NCBI GenBank assembly: GCA_022605955.1
Contig: JAKCOZ010000001.1
Coordinates: 15,182,146 to 15,246,145, forward strand
Length of the DNA stretch: 64,000 nt
Direction of reading: 5' to 3'
Origin: Rallus limicola
Lineage: Eukaryota; Chordata; Aves; Gruiformes; Rallidae
The notes beneath the pieces are model-generated. The model saw only the letters and a list, made by a program, of their open reading frames with translations, did not search any database and was not told the DNA's origin. The position numbers and the translations under genes were made by a program. This document shows positions 12,901 through 24,889 of this stretch, one piece after another. Position 1 is the stretch's first letter, and every line of letters begins with the position of its first letter.

Positions 12901-14343
12901 CCTCCACCCCTCTTTTCCTTGCTTCTCTTCAGATCGTGACATAAGGTCCTGGGAATGAATGTATGACAGCATGGTTGGAATAGTGTGTGTTTATTACCAG
13001 CAATTCATATTGTGGTTTTGAATATACACTGGACAAATTTGTGAAACAAATGTACTATCACTTACGACTTTGCTCTGGGTATTACAGAGCAAACATTCCT
13101 AATCAGCTTAAGTATGAAACTGAAATAAATGGAAGTGGGGAAAATTACTATTTGAGCTACTTGATGAGCTATTGATAGATTGGATGTTGTCACACAGGTT
13201 AATGATGAGTGTTTTGTGAAGAATATTTAATAAAAAGACCTGTATGGTTAAAAATGTTGCTCCAAGTTTACACTTCCCAATTGAACGCTGGCAGATTATC
13301 CTGACGGGTTTTACTTTGCTTCTTTGCAGCTTTCTTTACCTGCATCTTTTTGAAGCTGAAGGTTAGCCTCTGGTAATACCTTTTGCTTGATGAATGACTA
13401 CAGTACAGCATAGTTATGTAGTGGTAGTCTTCTGAGTTAAACTGGTTGAAACAGCAGCGTACCAGGAAGCAGGAGGCTTCCATACTCATTAATCAAAACC
13501 TAATATGATTGCCCTTGTATAATGTCCATTACTGTTTCAATGTTGACACAGTAACCATGTCACTGGAGACTTCCAGCTGGTTTGTTTCTGTTTAAATTAT
13601 TGAACATAAAAGAATTTTAATTTTAACATAGCGGTGGCTTTTAAAGACTTATTTAAAGAATTATGGAAATATGAAACATTTAAAAATGGCTTATTTTATT
13701 AGAGCCCTTTATATATGGCACATTACTGTAGCTAAGGTTTTAGCTTTTCTTTTTACTTACTGAGGAATATTTTTCTTGCATTCTTTTTCTCAGATAATAA
13801 ATGGAGAGAGAAATATTTTTTGAAATGCAAATGATTTTATTTGAAAAAATCCTTGTTTGTTCTATTTGGCTGTCCTACCAGGTTTATTATGAAAGATTAC
13901 TTTACCTGACTGGATTTCAACTTGACAGTTACCCTGTTAAAACACCATTGTTGTTATAGAAGGACAGTAGTTGAGTTCCGGATGGTTATAAATAGGCTGA
14001 CTTCATGGGAAGAACTCAATCTGTAGTGATTATAATTCTAGTCTTCTCAAGATGGAGTTCCTAAAGTACTAAAAAGTTGAGAATGTTCTCATACTTTTTG
14101 AGAAAATGATAATAATCTGTAATTCATCAGAAGTTTCTGCAGTGATGCTGTTGGAGGTTTATGCAAGTTTATGAACTGCTGAATTTAGCAAATTTCAATC
14201 GCTAGTTGGATTTGAATTCATGATAACAAAAACAATCTGCTAAAGAATGTGTTTCTCAAGAACATGGAGATGCCATGATGGACGTATGAGTTAAGACTCT
14301 GATGTGAGAGATTGAGTGTTGGGTTTGTTTGTTTGTCTTGCAG
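9931..14343 (+). other. MRTFA: Upstream non-coding sequence running to the MRTFA exon
   Basis: No additional exon is recognised. A long polypyrimidine stretch ending in cttctcttcag (AG at 12931-12932) is a strong splice-acceptor look-alike with no convincing partner donor downstream. The last bases, ttgtttgtttgtcttgcag, form the functional acceptor of the exon at 14344. The rest is A+T-rich with no mobile element I can name. Confidence 0.55.
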
Positions 14344-14605
14344 GTTGCCATCACGAAAGCCAAAGTGGATTTCTCCGGTGTGGTGTGCCTGCCCCCTTCC
14401 GTCATTGCTGGAAATGGGCTGGACGGAGGAGGGGCTGGCGAAAATGATGATGAGCCGGTGCTGGTGTCACTTTCCGCGGCCCCCAGCCCTCAGAGCGAAG
14501 CTGTTGCCAATGAGCTGCAGGAGCTCTCCTTGCAGCCCGAGCTGACCCTCAACCTCCATCATGGCCGAAACCCCAACCTTCCTCCACTCAGTGAAAGGAA
14601 GAATG
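14344..14605 (+). CDS. MRTFA: MRTFA coding exon: N-terminal region of the long isoform (partial gene)
   Basis: Myocardin-related transcription factor A binds monomeric actin through N-terminal RPEL motifs. When actin polymerises it enters the nucleus and co-activates SRF targets. This 262-base exon is flanked by an acceptor (cttgcag) and the donor G|GTAAGT. It reads 87 codons plus one base. The translation from LPPSVIAGNG through GENDDEPVLV, SPQSEAVANELQ and NLPPLSERKN matches the known N-terminus of long vertebrate MRTFA almost residue for residue. The last G completes GTG (Val) with the exon at 63638, giving SERKN-VLQLKLQQ, the expected junction. No in-frame ATG exists here; the likely start is CTG at 14389-14391. 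Fifteen open codons (VAITKAKVDFSGVVC) precede it and may be 5' UTR or an extension. The exon is far richer in GC and CpG than its surroundings. Confidence 0.93.
14389..14391 (+). promoter_or_regulatory. MRTFA: Probable CTG translation start of long MRTFA
   Basis: The CTG opens the block LPPSVIA, where the long MRTFA/MAL protein is recorded as beginning. From here to the ATG inside RPEL1 (GIMP) there are exactly 92 codons, matching my recollection that full-length MAL carries about 92 residues more than the form begun at that methionine. Context is weak (T at -3, C at +4). Other near-cognate in-frame codons upstream are ACG (A at -3) at 14353-14355 and GTG (A at -3, G at +4) at 14365-14367, so the exact codon is not proven. 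Confidence 0.6.
14414..14545 (+). other. Out-of-frame ATG ORF (43 codons) overlapping the MRTFA N-terminus
   Basis: This is the first ATG in the exon. It has G at -3 and G at +4 and is in the +1 frame relative to MRTFA. It reads MGWTEEGLAKMMMS and ends at TGA 14543-14545. A second ATG in the same frame at 14561 (A at -3, G at +4) opens an 18-codon frame that crosses the splice junction and stops in the next exon. The peptides match nothing I know. If they matter it would be as decoy or upstream ORFs affecting which MRTFA start is used. Confidence 0.35.
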
Positions 14606-16584
14606 GTAAGTGATACACTGCTCTCATGTTGTCCTCATCAAGGAAGTATTGTGGTGTTGCCATGGTGTGTGTTCTGGTGACAGGGCTGTTTCTTATTGCT
14701 TCTTACAATGTTTTCTTTGTATGAAGAACCAATAATCTGGTGCTGACAAAACTGATTTTTATTGCTTGATGGGAAGGACTGATGTTATGGCTGTGGAAGT
14801 TCCAGAGACATCTGGTGATAAATGCTTTACTTTTATCATTTTAGGTCAATATCAGAACCATGTGCTTGTGGTCACTAGAAATTGTGCAAAGCTGTGACAG
14901 TCAATCAAAGAAAGTGTTAGCTCATCTTCAGGTTATAGCCTATAGATTTTGTTCTTTGCCACCTTGGTCTGTATTTACCAAGGCCATGTAGCTTTCTCAC
15001 TGCAAATATCTGAAAGGTGTTAGAAGGAGGAACAAGACCTAGAGTTAAAAATGAAACATCCCAGTAGTCATTATATTCCTGAAAATGACCTGTCTTATGT
15101 TTCTTCAGTAGCAGGTAGTTTATAGATTACTATGCTATGAATCCCTCCAACGGATGAGTGACAGTGGAATGGTGAAATACAAGGTGACTTGGTGACCAGA
15201 ATTCCTAGTTTTGGAAGAATGTGAACTGTTTGAAGCTCAGGCTCACCAGGCTGCCGCAAAAGCTTCTGCGCATTCAGCCTCATCCTGTGACAGACTGATG
15301 AAACCATGTGATAAATGGAGGCTTCTGTTCAGAGAATTTCTTTCGGTGATCTCCCTTCACTCCCTGGGGTATATGTTGGTGGCTCTTGGCAATATGAAGG
15401 CCTTGCAAGAGTCTGAATTCTTGCTATCAACTTCACCTGCATCTGAGCATGGCTGAGTCCTGTTTTCCTTACAATGTTTGGCTTTGTATGTTGCATTACA
15501 TGCATTACATAGACTTGCATGGCACAGCATAATGGAAGTGCTGGAGAGTTTGGGAGTGGCTTTATAGCCAGAACATAATGCTTACGGGAAAGTGATTTAG
15601 AGTATGTGGACTGGATTAGAGGGATACCTCATTTGACATGCCTGGTTATTTACCTCCAAAAACTGAGCATGACCTTCTCTGAACAGTGTATTACTGTTTT
15701 GCTTCTTGGAAAAATTAATTAACTTCAACCTATAATTCTGTTATTTAAGAGATAAAAAGGGGTTTCCTCATTCATATACATTATACCATCATTCTGTGAT
15801 TATAGCCGTGTTTACAGGCCATAAAAATGGAGAAGCTAGAAACTGCAGAGTAGAACAAAAAGCTTCTAATCCTTGACTACTTCTAAGTATAAGATAAAAC
15901 ACATCCAATGGAGATAAAGTTGGTGGTGGTGGAAGTAAATGAAAGAGAAGAAATGTAACATTAGTCAGCATCATAGACTGTAATCTCAACACATTTCAAC
16001 TAGTGGTAGACATGGTCATTTTATCGTTAGGAAGGCAGAGAAAAATTTCAAATGAAATATAACTGAGATAGTTTTGAAACTTGTAGAGGGCTTGAAGGCA
16101 GCATGGGAAAAGCATATGAACCTTTGTTTCCAAAATCTGACAGCTGGCTGCCTGTAGGTGACATTGTGAATTTAGTGGAGGCAAGGTTCTTCTCAGTAAG
16201 GCATGATTAAAGGTCCTGAGTTGGGAAGAAACAGTTTGTTCTTGATGAAACAAGGAAAGGGATACTAATGTTGAAAATACATAGGAGTATTTTTTAAGGA
16301 AAATTAAACTTGTAGCAGCACTTTGAATGGATACAAGCAAGACATAACAGCTTTTGTTACGGTCAGAGGAAAGGATATTCTGTTATAGAAATTAGAGTCC
16401 TTATATGATTCAGGTGTTTGGTTAGGTTTAAAAAGGAAACTTTTAAAGACATAGTTGGTTTTCCTATATCTGAATAATATTATTTTCATGGACTCAATCT
16501 TGAAGTTGTATCATTGTGGGCTGCAAATCTGCTTGTCTGGAACAAGTGAAATACAGTAGGGATTAAAAATATCTGAAAAGGTTC

Positions 16585-16612
16585 ACCTCTGCCCATACCT
16601 TTAGGCAGAGGT
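16585..16612. repeat. Short inverted repeat (hairpin potential)
   Basis: ACCTCTGCC and GGCAGAGGT form a perfect 9-bp stem around a 10-base loop. No known function; could be chance in a long intron. Confidence 0.5.
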
Positions 16613-18642
16613 ATCTGCCAAAGAAAATAAGGATATTCCCGGAAATGACTCATGAGGTAGGTCTGTTCAGACCTGGTTCTTTATCAGGGCTCAGCACAAT
16701 AGTGGGAATTTTACTGCTGGAGGTGCAGCTTTTCAGACAAGGTATAAAGTCCTTGATCTAGACTGCCTTAGTATTTCTTATCTTCATGGGTATACAATGC
16801 TCTTTTCTCCTAGGCTGCATTATGTTGATATGTGTTTCTTGTGTGTACATTCATGGAAGTACTGTGGGACAGAAAAGTGCTGCTGAAATATGGTTCTCTG
16901 CAAACTGTTCACAGCAGAAAAGGGGTCTTGGCTTAGTGAGCTGTTGAGAAACATAGCTGATGCATTTGGAGTTAATAAACTTGTTCTCTCAAATGGGAAC
17001 GTTTTGGTTATCTTGGGGTAGAGGTTGCACAGCTGCTGAAAGCTGTTGAGCTTGTTAAGGCTCCTTTTTTTAAAATATGGTGCATCTTTGCTGTTGTGCC
17101 TTGAGCTTCAAACATGTTAAAAACCCCTTCAGAGATGATCTAGCAGCTGAGATGGCAATCTGCTTAAACATTCGAGCAAGCCCAAGTGGTGGTAGAAGCA
17201 TATCTTGTGCAGTGAAACCGACAACTTGCTGTATTAGAGGTATGGGGAATATTCAAGCTGAGTGGCAGTGGGAGGGGAGGAGATGGTAAATAAGAGACTT
17301 GCTGGAAGCTGCCTATCTGTGTCAAAGGGTCTCCTGTTTGCAGTTCTAGACAGGCATTGCTGACTCACAGCTGAACTAACTACTTGCTGAGTTAACCCTT
17401 TGTGTAACTTTGGCTTACAGAGCACTTTGTTTATCTGTAGATGTCTGTAGAAAAATATTACATGGATTTGTACTGAATTTGTTACTTCAGGCTGTGGTTC
17501 TGGAACAGAAACTATGAGCTGAGTTTAAATATAAATGGCATGTGAAGCATCATGGAATTATGTATCCCATGGGAGAACTGGGAGTTCAGTCCTGCATGTA
17601 CATGCTGCTCTGTGTCCTAGCACAGTGGACTCTTTTTTCCCTGCTCTTAGAGAACTGAAGAGCAGCAAGGAACAGTTCCCGGGGGTTTTAAAGTTGGTCT
17701 TGTTTTGTTTCAAACCCAGACTCCTCTTCATTTTTTTCTCCTTTATCACAGCTAGAAATTATCCTTGTGGGTGTTTGTACCTGCAAATAAGTACTCCAAG
17801 ACAGATGGGTGTAATGACCTTAAATATTTTTACTGAACAGTTAAGTTATACTAAATTAAAATGCAATAAAAGCTCTTAGATATATGGGAAGTATTTGAAT
17901 GTAACAGAGAGATAGGAAACTATTTCTTGTCACTTCAGTGGAAGGAAACCTTATGTGGTAAGGTGTTAACAAAACATTTAAAAATAATTTTTAGGTTCTA
18001 TTCAGACATAGGCTTAATGGAACATTTAAGGTATAGTTATCTAATTTGTCTTTGTGTTTTTGTCCTAAAATTCATGTTCCTTCTCCTTTTTTTCCCCATG
18101 TTCATCAAGGCCTTAACTTTAACTGAGACGTCATTACATTATGGAGTCATCTGAAATTCTTAAGTGTATCTTGATTTTTTCTCAGTCACTTGTACTAAGA
18201 TGCCAAGATAACTTTTTCTAACCCTTAGGGCAGGTTTAGAGCAAGGCCCTGATGGATGTGGTTACCAAAAAACATTAAAACACAAGTGGTGATCATACAA
18301 ATCTTGTGCAGTTTAATAATTTCTGATCAGAATTGTCCTATATAACTTTCATTTGAGATTATGATAATTGCTCCACTAGCTTATCAACATTCTCTCTTGA
18401 CCCATTTTCCCCAGATGAATTCAAAGTTACCTTTGTCCAAGGTCATAAAAACCATTGTGTTAGAAGCCTGTGACAGTCTGGTTTCTTCTCACTCTAGGCT
18501 TACTTGAGGTGAGGTAACATTCTTTTGAATGAACTGTTGCATTCTAGGATTACAGGTTTGAACAAAACTTGTACCAGCTTGTCAGTTTTTGGAGTTTACT
18601 TGATCTGGGATGCCTGCCTTCTACAAAGTAGCATATGTGCTT

Positions 18643-18684
18643 GGGTGTGGGGAGAGGGAATGGGGGGCACGGGAGGGGGCAGGG
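18643..18684 (+). other. G-quadruplex-forming motif
   Basis: Seven runs of three or more G within 42 bases, separated by one to three bases (a GGG-T-GT-GGGG-AGA-GGG pattern, ending GGGGG-CA-GGG). It satisfies the usual G3+N1-7 rule several times over. The G-rich strand is the non-template strand of MRTFA, so the pre-mRNA would carry the motif too. Confidence 0.85.
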
Positions 18685-20789
18685 AAAAAGACTGGTTGGA
18701 ATGTGTGGAATTTCAGTATGATTGAAGTCATCTAACAGGTATGGGCTTTAGGTATTGAAAGGTGTTCCTGTTACTGTAAAGACCGAGTGCTGTGCAAAAC
18801 ACAGGATTAATTGTTGCCACATAAGCTGTTGATGATTATACTCATTTACAAATTGCAGAGTTGAACTTTCTAAATAGTTCCAAGGAGCTAATTTAGTGCC
18901 TAAGTGCCTATGCCCATTTACTGTTAAAAGACAGGAGTAATATTTTAAGTGGTTCATGTTGAAGAATTGTGTAGGTAATTGTTTCTGCAATTTTTTATTA
19001 GGTTATATGTCCCTGTCTGCCTCCCCTTTCCCTTTCTTATCCTGGACTGTCATTACACTGAATGCAGTCAGAGTCAGGATTTATTTTAAAAAAAACTTAT
19101 TATGTTGGTTTTACAGATTTTATAGCTGTCTTCTTGCTACTGTGACTTTAAAAGCATTGATTTCTTTAAATGATGTCATAAACTGTCCTTTTAAAAGTTA
19201 ATATTGTGACTTGTTAATTCTTTTATAAGCTTGTTTGCTTATTGAGAAGGGTGATATTTTATTCCTGAGAAAAGGTTATAAAGAGACATGATTATTCTGA
19301 AATTATTTTCTCAGGTTTTATTTAGAGAGGGTGGATTTTTTTGTAGTGTGGCTTGGTTTTTTGTTTGTTTGGTTGGTTTTTGGTTTTGTTTTTTTCTTCC
19401 ATATCTGACATCAGGAGTAGTGCAGCTTAAAGTTACATTTAACTACCAAGTGGTGGTAACTGCCTAATCCAGAGTTTAGATGTGGAGAAGCTTATGTTGT
19501 TACAAAAAGACCAAGACAGGAAATACATCTCTTTCTCTGATATGTCCTTCACACACATTCCAGTGAGGCTTGCTGTTTTCTCTTGTGTGTGAGTAAGGGG
19601 AACAGTTGTTAGAATAAAAACAACCAGTCTGTCTTGGATAGATTTGTGTTAAGAGACTTTATGTCCCAAGAGACTATAAATTTAGAATGTTGTCTGAAAG
19701 TTTCTGATGGAGCTGTGAGATTCAGAGCATGATAGACATGACTGGCCTGTTCCTGATGGGAGCTACTAAACAGCTGAGAAGTGGTAATCTTTTGAAATAT
19801 TTAAAACACACTTTTAAGCAGTGATGAGAGAATAGTTGAGCTGGCAGAAGTAATGCCAAAGGCAGCTTTAATGTGGTGGCTTTATCAAGTTAGCTTGCAA
19901 TAGAGTTTTTATTTGTTTCTGATGAAGTTAAGATTATAATGCTCTTCTCCAGTCACTGGTTTGTGATATTCCTCTGCCTTCTCTTCCTCCTTTACAGTTT
20001 CTCTCTCATTTCAGTTTGCCTTTGAGGTTTAAAGGTTCGGGGCTGATGGATGAACATTAGACATACAACTTGATAACTTTTTAAAAACATTCCTTTTTCA
20101 TTAATTTAAACTGCGTGCTAAAAAAATCAGGCCCAGGTCTGGGCAGTTTGTTTTGTCTGTGTGAGTAAGGACTTTTGTTACTGATTTCACTGTTTTAAAT
20201 ATTAAGGGTAATAACGGGGAAAGGAAGTTTGGCTCTTTAAAGGGAGAATGCTATTTAGCAGTATTCTCAGTCTGTTCTACTTAAATAGGGAGTGGCTGCT
20301 TCATGAAAGAAAGATTACACCATTTTACAATAGTCACTGCTTGTACTTAGCAGACTGGATTCTAGCTTTGGGTGATTGCCTGATGCTTTAGTGTGTAGCT
20401 TTCCTCATGAACATTTTAAATTTTCTGTAGTATTGAGATACTGTCAGCCACTTCTGCTGGCTGTAACTCTCCCTCTGCCACAACCAATACATTGCCACAA
20501 AGTATAATGAATAAATCTCTCTGAAGACATTGGTTAGTGTAATCTTTATCTTCCTTGCTGGTCAAATAAGCAACATCCTGGTTAATGCATTCAATTTCAT
20601 CTGTCTGTTCGTAGTCACTGACAGTGCATGTGTACAGTGTTTGAGGGAGTTAAGTGATGTTCCTGGACACTGTGGGAGAGATTTCCTTTCCACTTTGCTC
20701 ATACTGCTTCCCCTTATATTTCCATGTGTCACCACAAAAATAATCATACATTCTGCTGAAAATTGATGGTTTCTTTTATTTATGATGCG

Positions 20790-20822
20790 GGTAGGTGTTT
20801 ATATTCAGGGTAGGTGTTTGAG
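20790..20822. repeat. Short direct duplication
   Basis: Two adjacent copies of gggtaggtgttt, spaced by tatattca. Minor local duplication. Confidence 0.6.
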
Positions 20823-21504
20823 TGACTTCTTTCTCTTGTTAGTGTCCCTGAATTTTCAGGATACAGGTTCCATTCCATAGGGATTGTGCAGCAAGAATGA
20901 ACATTTAGGTCTGCAAATTTTGCCTAGTCTGACTGCGAATCTAGGACTTCATAGGCGTTTGAATATGAGACAAGCCCAAATAAGCTGATTCCTGTCCTTT
21001 TAACAACACACTACAGATGTAAGGAGTACGGAGATCAGGTAAATACTACAAGATCATCACTGTAAGGGATTTTCCTGTATTGTTTAAAGCTGCCAAATGA
21101 ATTTCTTCTGCCTCCTTTGAAGCCCCAGATGTGTTTGTGTGTGGGAAGGAAGATACATTGCTAAAACCTGCCATGCTCTTCTCTCAGCTGTTGAGCAGCT
21201 GTTGGGGAGTTCTTGCATCTGACTGCTGGAGAAGCCCAGAAGTTACTTAAGATTGGTGGGGACAGAAAACAGTGCTAAAGCAATATTGTGCACTTAGTTA
21301 ACCACCTTTATTAATGCTATTGTGGCAGAGGAGTATTCTGATTTGCTACAAAGATGTTAAACCTAAAAAGAGGTCTGTATCTTTGATGCAGAGCACACTG
21401 TATGTATTTGGGCTCGATGCAAATACATGCAGTTACTTACTTGACCTAATGAGAAGTGACGATGAGCCTTGGGGGAAGATGGGAAAGCTGCTCTGGGGAC
21501 AGAA

Positions 21505-21655
21505 GCATTGGAATTGGTTTGTTAAGATAATTAAATTATCTGTTGGGCAAATTACTTGATATTCTTTAGAGACTGAAATTGAATTTCCTTTCTGTTGGGA
21601 GCTAGAATTGTCTAGCGAGGAAAGACTTAATTCTATTTTTATCTCTTACTCAAGA
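21505..21655 (+). repeat. Dispersed repeat of unknown family, copy A
   Basis: This segment is homologous to 24683-24820, in the same orientation and about 3.2 kb away. The shared core begins tttagagactgaaattg and continues through tttctgttg, gag-tagaat and gaggaaaga-type blocks. I estimate roughly 80% identity over the best 70 bases. It is not CR1. The family is not recognised. Confidence 0.7.
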
Positions 21656-24600
21656 AATGTTTAACTGTAAGAGTTCTGTCCACTATCCCAAATAGTCTGA
21701 AACTAATCACCTGGATGCGGGAAACAGCTTAATTTCTTTGCAACCTCTAGACAGGTTGGATGGGAGGGTGTGGCCCACAATGGGAAAAGTCTGAAGGAGA
21801 AAGGATGTTTTGTTTGATTTTTAAGAAACTGACACTACTATCTATTTGGAAGACATTTCAGTTCTTTGTTAGAGTGGCTCAAGGTTTAGTGGTCAGCAAG
21901 GAGAGATGATAGGGATGGGGGAATAGTGCAGTTATGGAGAAAAAGGACTGGTAACGATTGAAGAGAAGTGACTGCTTTGTCAGCAGGATGTATACGGTTT
22001 TGGCCATGTTGTTTCAAAGCTGAGGATGTCTGCGTGTTTATGTTAACACTGGGTCTCCTTGTCCTTGGAATGAAATTGCCTCATCTGTGGAGCCCCTTAG
22101 GGGATTGAATGTCTACCCAAGACGTCATCCTTCCCTTTTAAAAGGGGAAAAAACTGCCAGTTCTAGTGTGTCTGACCCCTTCCTTCCACCCCCCCCTCCT
22201 TTTTGCTTACAGACCATCAAGGGGCAAACCTTACTTCTGCAGACTACACATCCTGTGTTCCCCATTTGAGTATTCATTTTTCTCCTAATAGTAATTTGGT
22301 TCTGGGCTGTTCCAGCTTGTCTGTAGTGAATAAGCAGAGAACTGCATGTTGAAAGACTGAATTTTCTCAGTAGGCATAGTTTTCATCATATAAGGATGAG
22401 AATTTCTGCAAGTTTTGAATGCGATCCAAGTTGAGAGGTCCACTTGGATTATTTTTTTAACATATCTCCATCTATCTATCTGTCTATAGAGGTCTTTAAG
22501 GGATTGTAACTGTTGAGAAAAGGATCAACATGACACTGCTGGAATCAGAAATGCAGATGACAACACTCCAGTCAGGTATCACCCCAGATGTGTCCTGTGG
22601 GAAAATTCTGGTAGCGAATCATGGTTGCTGAACTGTATAAGGAGTGCCAGGAGGCTGTCTGAATTTGAGTAAAGACAAATTACAGAGCTGTAGTAACTTC
22701 ATGTGCAGGTTGCAGATGAATGCTTGTTGGATGCTAAATACTCATCACTTCAGAGTATCATCAGAGATAATTTTATCTCAGTTTTTTATTTCTTGGTCCC
22801 CAGTGTTAGGTTTAAATGCCTTATGAAGATTAGAATATCCCAGTCAAATCTAGGACTTGTTCTAAATAAATTTCCTCTGTTTAGCTTTTGGATGATTTAT
22901 GCAGTTTTATTGGTAATTATTTTTCTGTGAAGCATATTTGTGATACTTTGGAAAAAAATACTTATGCTTTGAAACTTCCCAATACTTGGTTTTTTTGTCT
23001 TGAAAGATTGTTTCTTTGAGAATGAAAAAGGTATTGTGTTTATATGACTTGGTGCTAAGTACTGTGGTCTTTTTGTGGTACTGCACTTACCTGTTAGGTA
23101 TGTAGAGAGTTGCATTTCCGACGTGTACAGCACGCTGGAGTGAGGGTTGCTGTTAATGACACCATGGTGTACTTCTGTAGAGCGATTTGATCTGTGACTT
23201 TAGAATATGCTGTAGTTATTGAACTTAGCAAATACGTACAGATATTAATGTCCTCTCCTCTGTGGATGGAAACAAAGGCTGACTGTAACCTTGGTAAAAT
23301 CTAACCGCAAGCTAGTAGTAGTGTAGGAGTTTGGGTTTGCATTTCTGTACTCTTAATCTCTTGTAGAGTGTTGCCTGAAAAGCAGCACATATGTAATGCC
23401 AAAAGTGTCAGGACAGACTTGTTTATGAAAGTTAACTGCTTTTTCTTTTCCTCAAGTAGTGACTTAGAAAGAGATGAGTAAAACAATAAATTCATAGTTT
23501 TATATAGGTTTGGTTTTTGTTTTTTTTTTTCAGAAATTGCTTTTTTGTTTTTCCTGAATTTGTGGCACTGATTTCCCTAACTTGTTTTTTTTATTAAATC
23601 ATCTGTGAAGTTTGTGTGTCTGTAAAATCCTATATAGCCTTTGTTCTATAGTTCTGACATATGGTTGTATTGTTTGTTGTTTAGAGAACGATCACACGGT
23701 TTTTCTATCTCCTGATGTAGATAGGAAGTCAAGAGAGGTTGTTCTGGCAGGGCTACATCCTAGGTAGGATACTTTTTTTTTTTTTTTGACTCAATTAGAA
23801 GTGTTTGGACACCAGACATCATTCCTCTAGTCACAGTCTTGCAGTCTGAATTTTAGAGGAAGGGTTTAGACATTAGCTTGGTATTGAACAGAATGTGTAT
23901 GGCAAGAGAGTATCTAACCTGTCTCTGTTGTAAAGAATTTTTTTTTTTTTTCTTGATATGACAGTTGCTACTCAAAGGCCTGAAAGAGAGGTTTACCTCA
24001 ATGTGCTTTGTTTCTAATAGGTTTTCTAATTATGTTAGGGTTTTTTGCAGACAGGGAAGAGCCAAGAAATTTACATTTCAAGGTTCTTGCAGCTGAATTT
24101 GAGCATGGTATTCTGGGGAGACTCACAGAATAAAGACATTAAAATTAGGGAAACAGCCATCATAGTAGTATAACTTTGTTTGTGGCTGTGTTTCTCATGT
24201 CTTCCAAATTATGAAAACTCTTGAGGCTTGCATTTATTTCTTAGGGTGAGACTTTCTTCCACTAAATAGTACTTGTATGTAGCTTTTGCTTAAGTCAGCT
24301 AACCTTAGTCCTAGATTATGCAGTGGTGTTCTGAAATGTTGAGGCAACTTCCTGGCAAGCTAAGCCTACCTAATGAGGGATACAGATTTATTGCACCTCT
24401 TCCATCAGTGGCAGCTCTCTTTTCTCCTGGATCAACCACTACTGGAAAAATATTAAGCAAGAACCAGGCAAATGTTTACGCAAATGGATCCACAAGATTG
24501 TCGTACTTAATTTCTCTACCAACAGGATGGAACCATGTGCATACCAAGTTTTAAAGATCAGTCTTGAAAAATGGGAGTTTATTACAAGCTTCTAGATAAG

Positions 24601-24682
24601 GAAAATGGTTACGTGATGCTGAGACCAAAATGTTCAAATGTTTGTTCTTAAATTAATATTTAGTGACTTCAGCTGCTATTAG
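21656..24682 (+). other. MRTFA: MRTFA intron between the two copies of the unnamed repeat
   Basis: No exon is recognised. It contains a TCTA-type tetranucleotide patch at 22470-22488 and T runs at 23520-23530, 23773-23787 and 23938-23951. Confidence 0.65.
22470..22488. repeat. Imperfect (TCTA)n microsatellite
   Basis: atctatctatctgtctata on the + strand, with one substituted unit. Confidence 0.85.
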
Positions 24683-24820
24683 TTGCTTATTTTGGTTAGT
24701 GAGGTAATTAAGTTGCCCGTTGTGCAAATACTTGAGACTTTTTAGAGACTGAAATTGCATCTCATTTCTGTTGAGAGTTAGAATCATCTAATGAGGGAAG
24801 AATTTACTTCTCAAGGCTTC
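24683..24820 (+). repeat. Dispersed repeat of unknown family, copy B
   Basis: Partner of 21505-21655. Core tttagagactgaaattg is identical for 17 bases and then diverges by scattered substitutions. The preceding ggttagtgaggtaattaag also aligns with the other copy (ggtttgttaagataattaaa), so homology starts before the core. It ends about 70 bases before the nested CR1 cluster. Confidence 0.7.
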
Positions 24821-24889
24821 TTAGTCCTGGTGTTAATCTCCAGAAGACCTACTGGAAAGATGGAAGCTGGAAACAGTTGTCCCAGTCAC

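Larger units (their letters stand above)
14606..21504 (+). other. MRTFA: MRTFA intron, first stretch
   Basis: This is the beginning of the intron of about 49 kb between the N-terminal and RPEL1 exons. The donor is GTAAGTGATA. No exon or mobile element is recognised. It holds a 9-bp inverted repeat at 16585-16612, a G-quadruplex motif at 18643-18684, G/T-rich simple sequence near 19331-19400, and a short direct duplication of gggtaggtgttt near 20790-20822. Confidence 0.7.

Noticed and set aside
15789..15805. ccatcattctgtgattatag, resembling a CR1 tail
   Set aside because: No CR1 body sequence precedes it on either strand.
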